64,000 nucleotides of DNA from UBA5239 sp040391785 (lineage in GTDB: Bacteria; Verrucomicrobiota; Lentisphaeria; Victivallales; Victivallaceae), in the NCBI GenBank assembly GCA_040391785.1, contig JBEBXH010000027.1, forward strand, positions 1 to 64,000. Reading direction: 5' to 3'. The position numbers and the translations under genes were made by a program. This document shows positions 1 to 7,219 of this stretch, piece after piece; positions within the stretch are counted from its first letter, which is position 1; the number at the start of each line of letters is the position of its first letter. The notes below the pieces were generated by a model that saw only the letters and a list, made by a program, of their open reading frames with translations, searched no databases and was not told the DNA's origin.

Positions 1-618
1 AATGGAAGAAATGCGGACGATGTGATATGTTATTTTATGAACGGACTACTAGATGCCAGTAACTGGTATTTCCTTCTTTCAGACCAACCACAGTTTGCAG
101 ATAAATGTGACTGGGAGAAACTTAATGGTAGAGCCTGGTATTTCCTTCTTTCAGACCAACCGCAGTTTGCCGATAAATGTGACTGGGAGAAACTCGATGG
201 CAGTGACTGGAGTGGTCTTCTTTATAAACGACCGAGGTTTGCCGATAAATGCGACTGGGAGAAATTTGATGGTAGTGATTGGAGTAGGTTGCTTTCAAAA
301 CAACCGCAGTTTGCCGATAAATGCGATTGGAAGAAACTTGAAGATTATAATTGGAGTAGCCTTCTTGTTGAACAACCGCAGTTTGCGGATAAATGTCTGT
401 GGAAAAGGTTGAAAGGCAGTGTTTGGGCTATTCTTCTTTGTGAACAACCGCAGTTTGCGGATAAATGTGACTGGGAAAAATTAAATGGAAAGGATTGGCG
501 TAGGTTGCTTTCAGAACAACCGCAGTTTGCGGATAAGTGCGATTGGGAGAAATTGACTGGGGATGATTGGAAAGAATTATTAGACAAACGTCCAGAATTT
601 AAAGAAAAGCGTCCATAA
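1..618 (+). CDS. 24-residue tandem-repeat protein, 5' end outside window
   Basis: The frame is open to base 1, so the true start is left of the window; the GTG at 22 is just an internal codon. The visible part is almost only a 24-residue (72-bp) repeat, about eight copies, the last degenerate. Each unit carries W-x2-LL-x2-QPQFADKCDW-x2-L, with Trp, Leu-Leu, Pro, Phe, Lys-Cys and Trp as fixed positions. The first two copies are nearly identical at DNA level, pointing to recent duplication or gene conversion. No signal peptide or catalytic motif is visible in this part. I do not recognise a named family; short helical solenoid repeats acting in protein binding are a guess. It is followed 15 bases later by an acidic-tail gene with a good ribosome site. 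Confidence 0.7.
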   Translation, partial: NGRNADDVICYFMNGLLDASNWYFLLSDQPQFADKCDWEKLNGRAWYFLLSDQPQFADKCDWEKLDGSDWSGLLYKRPRFADKCDWEKFDGSDWSRLLSKQPQFADKCDWKKLEDYNWSSLLVEQPQFADKCLWKRLKGSVWAILLCEQPQFADKCDWEKLNGKDWRRLLSEQPQFADKCDWEKLTGDDWKELLDKRPEFKEKRP

Positions 619-633
619 TAGGAGAACCGTAAA

Positions 634-1164
634 ATGGCAATTTTTGATCGTATTTCACAATTTTTGAATTCTCTGACTCCAAACCAACCGCCAGCATCAC
701 CATTTGAAGGTGATTTGGAGTTCTTTATCAGCACAGCTACGGACGGTTATTTTTATGCATCTGAACTGGGCGGAGAAGATCGGAGGTTCAGACTGATCCC
801 TTGGGACGGAACCCCTGCTTGGACATGCACCTATAAGGGTAAGAAGTATACAGTTGAAGAAATCAGTAGGGAAGAATACTTGGAGTGCGTCAATAAAGGC
901 AGAAAACCCTACGATGATGACGATGATGGCGACTTTGAAGAAGACGACAATGATGATGATTATGAATGGAGCAATGATGATGATGATGATGACGACGAGG
1001 ATGACGACGAGGACGGCGACGACGATACCCCACGCCGTTATATTAAGCCAGGAGATAAAACCAAGGATTTGATGGACGATGACGATTGGAAGGAACATTT
1101 TGCTCAGCAAAAACGCCTCAACAAACCCAAGCCCATGGATAAAACCAAGGGAATAGATGACTAA
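634..1164 (+). CDS. Small protein with poly-aspartate C-terminal region
   Basis: This 176-residue protein is preceded by AGGAG at about 9 bases. Residues 1-90 look folded (aromatic-rich, with WDGTPAWTCTYKGKKYTVEE), and residues 91-130 are almost wholly Asp/Glu, followed by a Lys-rich tail (KPGDKTKDLMDDDDWKEHF, later PMDKTKGIDD). The function is unknown. The neighbouring gene at 3684 has a similar poly-Asp tail in a shifted frame, and an amidoligase/amidotransferase pair lies nearby, so a role as carboxylate-bearing substrate is conceivable but only inferred. The end overlaps the next gene's start by 8 bases, suggesting co-translation. Confidence 0.7.
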   Translation: MAIFDRISQFLNSLTPNQPPASPFEGDLEFFISTATDGYFYASELGGEDRRFRLIPWDGTPAWTCTYKGKKYTVEEISREEYLECVNKGRKPYDDDDDGDFEEDDNDDDYEWSNDDDDDDDEDDDEDGDDDTPRRYIKPGDKTKDLMDDDDWKEHFAQQKRLNKPKPMDKTKGIDD

Positions 1165-1903
1165 TTGTAAAATGATTGATCTATTACAAAAAAGCCGAAT
1201 TTGCTATTATCCGTCCGCAGGGGATGATTATCGGGATTTCCTTTATCTGACCCCTGCGAACAGGATATATTCATTGTTTTTGGAGAAGTCAGTGGCTCCA
1301 CCAAATTTGCATGTGCATACGGACTGCAGAATATTGCCCACGCCTGGTATCGTATATGCTGACCATAAGACCGAGGTACGGCTCAGTCTGGTCGAAGAAT
1401 TTTCGTGCTTGGATTTGCCGTTGACCATGGGAATTACGGTCAATCCAAAGATTCATGACGATCTGGGAAAATGCCGATTGTTTGAATTGGAAATAGAATC
1501 GAATACCTTGGGATACATCACGAATCGGCTTCTATACTGTTGTTGTGAAAATGAAGCGTTTATCTCCAAGGTGCTGATTGAAAATCAGATTGAAGTACCC
1601 CATTTGATTCATGTCCGATATGGTGGTGGCTTTGGCGGTGCTTATGCTTCTGGAGAATATTTACTTCACTGCCTATCGACGCTGAAGGTCGAGCTGTTTA
1701 TCACCGATCCGCATTTGAATGAGCAGAGCGGAGATAGAAAGGCATTGGAGGCATATCCTAATCTCAATGGGGAACGCCCTTCGCTAAATTTGCTATATAA
1801 ATTGAGAGGAAAATGCTGGTCGAATCATGGTACTGTTTCATGGTATTTATGTAAGAAAAATAATAATTCACGGAGCGATTTTGAGCAAGCCTTATATCTT
1901 TAA
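1157..1903 (+). CDS. Hypothetical protein (YYPSAGDDYRDFLYL motif)
   Basis: This is a 248-residue protein starting inside the previous gene; ATG 1172 is an alternative start. Near the N-terminus it has YYPSAGDDYRDFLYLTP, a motif style I associate with uncharacterised proteins, and a GGGFGGA stretch around residue 155. No transmembrane segment is evident. The last 77 bases overlap the next open frame, which is either a long translational-coupling overlap or the sign of a frameshift splitting one longer gene. No function is assigned. Confidence 0.55.
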   Translation: MTNCKMIDLLQKSRICYYPSAGDDYRDFLYLTPANRIYSLFLEKSVAPPNLHVHTDCRILPTPGIVYADHKTEVRLSLVEEFSCLDLPLTMGITVNPKIHDDLGKCRLFELEIESNTLGYITNRLLYCCCENEAFISKVLIENQIEVPHLIHVRYGGGFGGAYASGEYLLHCLSTLKVELFITDPHLNEQSGDRKALEAYPNLNGERPSLNLLYKLRGKCWSNHGTVSWYLCKKNNNSRSDFEQALYL

Positions 1904-2786
1904 TAAGAGTGGTACTTGGTTTGATCCGTCAAGCGGAAAGCTCTACGAGTTCACCAAAAGTACCGTTTCCGTTATGGTTGCTTATCCTCAGCCGAAAGCG
2001 TGGAAGAAAACGACCAAACGGTATCCGAACTGGACACGGTATCGACCATCATTGCACTGGCTTGACTCCAGACTCAAATATCATTTCGAAAAGCATGGTG
2101 GTTATTCCGTGCTGGCGGTCAATGGCGAAGGCTATGACCTATACGATCCGTGGTTAAGGTGGTACTGCACAATTCCAGCAGAGATCCAAGTTCATCTGAA
2201 TCTGTTCCGAACGCATAAGTGGCACATGCTGGCTTTTATGGCGTACGGAGGGCAAGCCGCTATTGATCTGGTGGCCGATAACCCTGCCTTAGCTTTTGCC
2301 TTGGCATCGAATTGGATTTTTCATAAACCTGCCGTGCAACAGCCAATGCGTGCCGTTCACCGCCATCTACGTGCCAATAAATCACATGCGAGTATCATAG
2401 CTTGGCTAGGGTTTTCATATCCGTGGAAAGCAGAGGTGATTTTGAAAAAACTGTCAGCTTCGGAAGTAAATGTTTCAAGATTACTGACCTTACGTGATAT
2501 GATGACTTCAACAGACGTAGTAAATATGCTCATGAAGCTACCTCGCTTGGACGGTGCAGTGATATATTTGTTGAGTCTGAAATCAAAAGGGTATCTTTCT
2601 CAGCGATTCATCAATGATTTCATGGCGATTGAAGGTACTCAACTTAATGAAGAAATCACCACTGCTCTTTCTGATTCCATCAAAATTCACGATGCATATA
2701 AATTTTATCAGGAGTTTCCACGCATGGACTCGATCAGGCAGTTACTGCAGTACCGCAAGCAATTATCAGAGGAATTTGAACAGTGA
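1827..2786 (+). CDS. Hypothetical helical protein
   Basis: This frame is open from 1806. ATG 1827 has no close Shine-Dalgarno sequence, whereas TTG 1881 has CGGAG five bases upstream and would shorten the overlap with the preceding gene; the start is therefore uncertain. The 319-residue product has a Trp/Tyr-rich first third and a helical rest (NPALAFALASNWIFHKPA, ASIIAWLGFSYPWKAEVIL). The helical part distantly recalls the N-terminal region of PcfJ-like plasmid proteins, but I cannot confirm this. The stop overlaps the next gene's GTG start (GTGA), so they belong to one transcript. Confidence 0.55.
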   Translation: MVLFHGIYVRKIIIHGAILSKPYIFNKSGTWFDPSSGKLYEFTKSTVSVMVAYPQPKAWKKTTKRYPNWTRYRPSLHWLDSRLKYHFEKHGGYSVLAVNGEGYDLYDPWLRWYCTIPAEIQVHLNLFRTHKWHMLAFMAYGGQAAIDLVADNPALAFALASNWIFHKPAVQQPMRAVHRHLRANKSHASIIAWLGFSYPWKAEVILKKLSASEVNVSRLLTLRDMMTSTDVVNMLMKLPRLDGAVIYLLSLKSKGYLSQRFINDFMAIEGTQLNEEITTALSDSIKIHDAYKFYQEFPRMDSIRQLLQYRKQLSEEFEQ

Positions 2787-3640
2787 AAAACATAAAACGA
2801 ATGGCTTTTGCATTTCTGGTATTGCTGAGCTGTGGATGGGATCATGCTCCTCAGTTTACTTCCGCTGAACTGACAACAGCCGAAAAGGAGCTGAACAATG
2901 CCACAACTCAAGTAGAAATGACTGGTGCCGCTGGTGGTATTGCCGAATGCTCTCGGAATCTGATGCTGGAGGCTCTGGATTATCGGCTGTCTAAATTATC
3001 AAAAACTGAGCGTAGCCAATTGTTACAGGAACAGTATGACTGGCATTTTTATATGCAACGCAGAAATTCTTATCCAATGGGAAAATTTTCAATGACTCCA
3101 ATGTTGGGATATCTACGGGAAGCAAGCCGCCATAAATACCGCTTCGAGGAACTGGCTTGCCCGAATGATACTTATAATGCCTATCAGAAAATCAAAGATG
3201 CCCCTATCAAGTTCAATAAATCGGCAAAACCATTATTCTGGGGTGAGCTGGATATTCATATTCCAAAAGATAAAAGGAAAACGGACTCCGCTGATCTGGA
3301 AACAGTAGGACAGCTCCTCCCACGATTCTGCCGTATTATCAAAAAAGACACTGATGAATACTGGATCGGGATCATCGTACCGACAAATTACAGCGTTGTT
3401 TCATCGTTCGGACTGGGAACCGAAACCAATCTTTGCATATGGAAGAATGGTCAAAACGTTGCCAATCACATTATCGGTAAAGAAATCACCATCAAGAAAC
3501 TGGAACTGAAAGGCAATATCATTATCATCCGCTACCGCCAAGATGAAAAACAATCGCCCATGATTGCTGAATTCAATCTGACTGCTGAAAATAAAAATGA
3601 GATTCAAATTAACCATTGGACAACGGAAACTAGTGAATAA
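2783..3640 (+). CDS. Putative lipoprotein with LprI-like N-terminal region
   Basis: GTG start with AGAGGA about 9 bases upstream, overlapping the previous stop. Residues 1-17 form a signal peptide ending in the lipobox LLSC, so membrane anchoring through Cys17 is likely. Residues 50-95 (IAECSRNLMLEALDYRLSKL, then a Gln-rich helix ending in WHFYMQRRN) resemble the four-helix LprI/DUF1311 lysozyme-inhibitor fold, but the match is by eye and weak. Residues 150-285 look beta-rich and are unassigned. It is the last gene of the 1157-3640 overlapping group; a further gene follows 43 bases later with its own strong ribosome site. Confidence 0.55.
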   Translation: MKNIKRMAFAFLVLLSCGWDHAPQFTSAELTTAEKELNNATTQVEMTGAAGGIAECSRNLMLEALDYRLSKLSKTERSQLLQEQYDWHFYMQRRNSYPMGKFSMTPMLGYLREASRHKYRFEELACPNDTYNAYQKIKDAPIKFNKSAKPLFWGELDIHIPKDKRKTDSADLETVGQLLPRFCRIIKKDTDEYWIGIIVPTNYSVVSSFGLGTETNLCIWKNGQNVANHIIGKEITIKKLELKGNIIIIRYRQDEKQSPMIAEFNLTAENKNEIQINHWTTETSE

Positions 3641-3683
3641 TAATTAAATAATAATCCTAACCAAACGGAGGGTATTAATTACA

Positions 3684-4160
3684 ATGAGCACAAAAGAAAC
3701 TAAAAACGAAAAGGAACTAAAGCCAATGAACTCAAAAGAACTCAAAGCGAAATTTGAAAAAATTCAAGGACTAATAAATGACTATTATGCCGTCCCTGTA
3801 TTACGCTTTATAGAGCAAGAAGACGAACCTATATTTGAATCTGGAGTGGAACAGCCTCGTCATAACATGTGGAAATCTGATTCTGAGAATTGCATACTTT
3901 ACTTTGGACGCAAAACCCCTATTAAAAATGAAGAAGATTGTGATCTGGATGAAGAAATCAAGAAACTGACGAACAATCCAGAATTAGCTGATATCATCGA
4001 AGAACAATATTTTTTTGATGGTAGCATAAATCTTATTTCAAGTGACTGTGGTGGAAAAACCCCAGAAGAAGCATTAGAAAAACTCGAAAAGCTCTGTGAG
4101 TTGCTCAAAAAAGATTACATTCTTATTTCTGAAATTAAGTATAAACTTGGCTGTTTTTGA
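3684..4160 (+). CDS. Hypothetical protein with out-of-frame acidic tail
   Basis: ATG at 3684 is preceded by CGGAGGG. The 158-residue frame is Lys/Glu-rich and ends ...KLGCF with TGA at 4158-4160. Immediately downstream, in the +1 frame, 4159-4212 encodes 17 residues that are nearly all Asp/Glu before TAA. Reading C-F then slipping one T in the T5 run would join the two parts and give a tail like that of the gene at 634. The stop context is TTT TGA C, the same layout as the slippage site CTT TGA C of bacterial prfB. A one-base insertion is the alternative. Function unknown. Confidence 0.6.
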   Translation: MSTKETKNEKELKPMNSKELKAKFEKIQGLINDYYAVPVLRFIEQEDEPIFESGVEQPRHNMWKSDSENCILYFGRKTPIKNEEDCDLDEEIKKLTNNPELADIIEEQYFFDGSINLISSDCGGKTPEEALEKLEKLCELLKKDYILISEIKYKLGCF

Positions 4161-4286
4161 CAACGACGATCGGGATGATGATGATGATGACGAGGACGAT
4201 GATGAGGAATAAGCAGCTCGAAATTTTCTTTTTGGTTGGTTCTGAATCTCAATTCAGAGATCGGACAAAATCGTAGATATTAAAAA

Positions 4287-4346
4287 GTGTCTTTTCTGAG
4301 TTCTGCCTCCATCATCAGTATCTGCAGGCATGCTCAGAAAAGACAC
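4287..4346 (-). terminator. Inverted repeat / likely leftward terminator
   Basis: GTGTCTTTTCTGAG (4287-4300) and CTCAGAAAAGACAC (4333-4346) form a perfect 14-bp stem; an inner 5-bp stem (4304-4308 with 4326-4330) continues it. On the minus strand the stem is followed by TTTTTA, fitting termination of the leftward recombinase transcript, which ends at 4354. The right arm's core AGAAAAGACAC recurs at 6941, beyond the other end of the leftward module. Confidence 0.6.
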
Positions 4347-4353
4347 ACGGAGA

Positions 4354-4929
4354 TTATTGATTCAGTAGCTGATGGACTCTGGTTCTGGATATCCCCACCG
4401 CCTTGGCAATTTCCGAAAGACTTTTCCCCTCTTGTCGCAAAGATAAAACTTTGGGAACATCGGCAATCTGAGGACGACCGAGTTTTTGGCCTTTGGCACG
4501 AACACGGGCAAGTCCGACTTTGGTTCGTTCAGAGATCCGAATCCGCTCTTGTTTTGCCAAGCACGCCATGAGGCTGACGATAGCGTCGGCAAATACCCCC
4601 AATGAAGATATATATTCTTCGGTATAGGAATGCCACTTCACCTTGTAGTTATCGAGGCGAGTCAGGTAATCGAGGGTCTGCCGAGAACCTTCACGGCTAA
4701 AGCGGTCGAGACTCCAAAAGAGCAGAACGTCGAATTTTCTCTGCCTGGCTTTTTGAAAAACACTTTTCAAACCGGTACGTTCCTCTGCCGATTTACCACC
4801 ACTGGCAATATCACTGACAACGTCGATAATCTCCCATCCCTGTCGATCAGCGTACTCACGGAGTTGGCTAATTTGATTCTCGGTAGTCTGGTCTTCGGTA
4901 CTGACTCGGGTATAGATGATGCAACGCAT
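4354..4929 (-). CDS. Serine recombinase (resolvase/invertase family)
   Basis: This 191-residue protein has the N-terminal catalytic domain of small serine recombinases: YTRVSTEDQ with nucleophile Ser10, the SLDRFSREG helix around residue 80, an E-helix region rich in Arg (ERIRISERTKVGLARVRAKG), and a C-terminal helix-turn-helix (LSEIAKAVGISRTRVHQLL). ATG 4929 is chosen because GGAG lies 9 bases upstream; a longer TTG frame from 4944 is less likely. Such enzymes resolve or invert DNA at short inverted sites. It follows the amidotransferase gene on the same strand after a 130-base gap and may move or control this module. Confidence 0.9.
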   Translation of the reverse strand: MRCIIYTRVSTEDQTTENQISQLREYADRQGWEIIDVVSDIASGGKSAEERTGLKSVFQKARQRKFDVLLFWSLDRFSREGSRQTLDYLTRLDNYKVKWHSYTEEYISSLGVFADAIVSLMACLAKQERIRISERTKVGLARVRAKGQKLGRPQIADVPKVLSLRQEGKSLSEIAKAVGISRTRVHQLLNQ

Positions 4930-5059
4930 GTTTTTATTCTCCAATTTTTGCTGTTAAGAAATGGGTCTCAAAATGTCATCGAAATTGCCGCTTAAAATTC
5001 ATCGATTCTCCGCTGTTCAGATTATGGTCGTTTTCTGTACAGCACCATCAAAAAAAATT

Positions 5060-5839
5060 TCACACCCTTCCATTTCGGATATGTTGCTGAAATAAAAACG
5101 GTACGGACTGCCATTCCGTCAAATCCGAAATATTGAATCTGTAAATTCGCATGGAAGCAAGTTGCAATGACTGCCAACCGCCCATCGTTGCCGTAGCTTT
5201 GATCAGTGGAGCGGCTTCGCTGGAATAAATGATGCAACGGTATACTTTATGGTAAAGGAACGCTATGGGCATATTTCCAACGCCGACATAGATTGAATCT
5301 GGTTCAAGGCGGTTTATCAGCACAAAAGACATTGTACCTTCGAAATCACATAGGCTGTCAGCAAATTGCTCCATATCGAAGCCGCCATCAGATATACAAC
5401 TGTCAGCTAATCGAAATAGTGCCTCACTGTCCACTTGACCAATCCGCTTCCAACCATGCCGGGCAAACAAGGCATTATGGTTCAGGATAGTTCCGTTATG
5501 AGTACCGACGCAACGATCAGTGATAATCGGATGGTTATTGACTGCGACCGATTCGCTACCGACAGTTCGCCAACGAGTATGACCAAGGGCAGCCGCAGAA
5601 TGATTATTGACCCCATTCATCATCCGTTGATATTCTGGACTCTGCGTGAGGCGGCTGGCCGAAGTCGCATGCTTCAGAACTCGACTACTACTATCTTTAT
5701 TGGAAATATACATGCCGCTGGCATCACGACCACGAGATTCATTATATAATAGAAGCTGAGTGAATACCGAAGTAAGGCTATTCAGCTCTCGCTGAGTTCG
5801 CCGCTTCTGTCCAAAGATTACGCCACATTGACCGCACAT
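5060..5839 (-). CDS. Class II glutamine amidotransferase domain protein
   Basis: The protein (259 residues) starts MCGQCGVIFG, with Cys2 as the N-terminal nucleophile after Met removal. It keeps the Ntn motifs RGRDASG (about residues 36-42), GHTRWRT, THNGTILNHNALF and DSEAL. There is no second synthetase domain, so the enzyme releases ammonia from glutamine for a partner. That partner is almost certainly the amidoligase encoded just upstream: its stop and this ATG are separated by one base. Pairing of a stand-alone class II amidotransferase with amidoligase is a known context for predicted peptide or metabolite amidation. The actual product is unknown. Confidence 0.85.
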   Translation of the reverse strand: MCGQCGVIFGQKRRTQRELNSLTSVFTQLLLYNESRGRDASGMYISNKDSSSRVLKHATSASRLTQSPEYQRMMNGVNNHSAAALGHTRWRTVGSESVAVNNHPIITDRCVGTHNGTILNHNALFARHGWKRIGQVDSEALFRLADSCISDGGFDMEQFADSLCDFEGTMSFVLINRLEPDSIYVGVGNMPIAFLYHKVYRCIIYSSEAAPLIKATATMGGWQSLQLASMRIYRFNISDLTEWQSVPFLFQQHIRNGRV

Positions 5840-5840
5840 A

Positions 5841-6737
5841 TCAGGCTACCTTCTTCGGCTTCGGAAGCCCATTCTTATATGAAGCACAGCCTGGCATATA
5901 TTCCAAAAGGAAATGCCGCATGGTCTTGAACTCATCGCCAATAGCTCCAAGCCTCAGCAGATGAACTCTCATATCATATTTCGCCGTTGACGAATTGAAA
6001 CAACGTTTCTTACTGGCGGCGTACTGAACTTTCTCCGCACGATTGAGCAAGAGTAAGCAGTACTGCAGATAGGATTTTATCCTACCGGCATGAAGCGTCG
6101 ATTCAAACCACCTGAACTCAATCGTACCACGATAAAACAACGAATGAAAGTTCACCCCATGATACCGTGAACTATGATAATGCTGGTGTTCTGCGGATTC
6201 GCCATTATACCATAACCGATTCAGATCGGTCAGGGTTTGCGGACGCTTCAAATTAATCTTCTCTATGAAATCCGTTTCCATGGGCTTGGTATACATCTCC
6301 ATGCGATTGGAGGATATTTGCAGAGCATGGATAATCAGCGGTTCTTGCTTGTACACGATCTTGGCGAGATTGCCGAGTTGCCTCCCATTTAGGGAAAGAG
6401 CATCCACATGGACATGGATACCGCACGAACTGTTTACACGAGCTCTGCTCTTCCGAACCGCACGGATAACCTGCTGTAAGGTAGCGACATCATTGGGATA
6501 AGTAAGGATAGGGCTGACGATCTCAGTATTTGCGGCTCCGATGCTCCGATCTCTGACCGCTTTCCAAGTGCGACCGTCAGCACAAGTACAGCTCCAAGCC
6601 TCATATATATCATCTTCATACTGGACATCACCGCCCACCACCTTCTGAATGGCAGAAATAGTGTCTTTTCTTGTCAAATTAATCGTCTCGATTTCAACTC
6701 CGAATCTCATTCCAGCCAATTCCGCTCTCTGATCCAT
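5841..6737 (-). CDS. Putative amidoligase (Amidoligase_2 family)
   Basis: This 298-residue protein has the glutamine-synthetase-like amidoligase signature: RFGVEIETI near the N-terminus, SCGIHVHVDA in the middle and GTIEFRWFESTLHAGRI toward the C-terminus, which supply the acidic and His/Arg metal-nucleotide ligands of the fold. ATG 6737 is preferred because GAGG lies 6 bases upstream; the frame continues to 6806 without a better site. The family is predicted to form amide or isopeptide bonds using ATP. It is translationally coupled to the amidotransferase that probably feeds it ammonia. Acceptors could be the Asp-rich proteins nearby, but this is inference. Confidence 0.8.
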   Translation of the reverse strand: MDQRAELAGMRFGVEIETINLTRKDTISAIQKVVGGDVQYEDDIYEAWSCTCADGRTWKAVRDRSIGAANTEIVSPILTYPNDVATLQQVIRAVRKSRARVNSSCGIHVHVDALSLNGRQLGNLAKIVYKQEPLIIHALQISSNRMEMYTKPMETDFIEKINLKRPQTLTDLNRLWYNGESAEHQHYHSSRYHGVNFHSLFYRGTIEFRWFESTLHAGRIKSYLQYCLLLLNRAEKVQYAASKKRCFNSSTAKYDMRVHLLRLGAIGDEFKTMRHFLLEYMPGCASYKNGLPKPKKVA

Positions 6738-7219
6738 ATCTGCCTCATAATCATGGTTTTTGTCAATGCCAGACAATATCATCAAAATACGAAAAATCAA
6801 GCACAAAATAGATGTAAATCATTAATAATTAATATGTTGCAAATATTCACTATCGATACTGAAGATAATCTGATCTGGATAGGGGCGAATATCGCCATTT
6901 CGAGTTAAAATCAGGAGATACGCCAATAATCTGGATATAAAGAAAAGACACAATCTCTGAGGGCAGGACGAAGGCAGAATACTGCAGTTTTTACAAATTC
7001 GGAATGTGCCACCTAAAATCTAAAATTTCAATCTTATCCGACATATCAGCAGACGGCAGTGAAAAAATTTTCGGAAATTTTGGATTTTTGGGAAATAACA
7101 ATTTGGCTCTCTGTGCCTTTTTATCGATATTTACCGTAGGCTATAATGCTATCTCCTTGTAAATGTTTGTAATAATGATATTTTACCATATCGTAATCAT
7201 TATATGGTGGGACATAAAA
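6738..7219. other. Intergenic region between divergent modules
   Basis: About 480 bases without a credible gene separate the leftward amidoligase module from the rightward RT genes. It contains a perfect 5-bp hairpin GGCGAATATCGCC near 6883, the motif AGAAAAGACACA at 6941-6952 shared with the inverted repeat at 4287-4346, and AT-rich sequence with a TATAAT hexamer at 7142. A further small RNA here cannot be excluded. Confidence 0.4.
7119..7147 (+). promoter_or_regulatory. Candidate promoter for the RT operon
   Basis: A perfect -10 hexamer TATAAT lies at 7142-7147. The -35 at the usual 17-base spacing (7119-7124, TTTTAT) is poor, so the call rests on the -10 and on position, 73 bases before ATG 7220. 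Confidence 0.4.

Noticed and set aside
697..1110. Isoleucine/valine-rich 'membrane protein' on the minus strand
   Set aside because: Purely the reverse complement of the poly-Asp codons (GAT/GAC read as ATC/GTC).
5022..5059. Extension of the amidotransferase or an extra small gene near 5022-5237
   Set aside because: The overlapping short frame has no start context and is explained by the amidotransferase coding frame.
7163..7219. Longer Drt3a start at ATG 7163
   Set aside because: The added residues are a hydrophobic stretch read from leader DNA, and the clear ribosome site is before ATG 7220.
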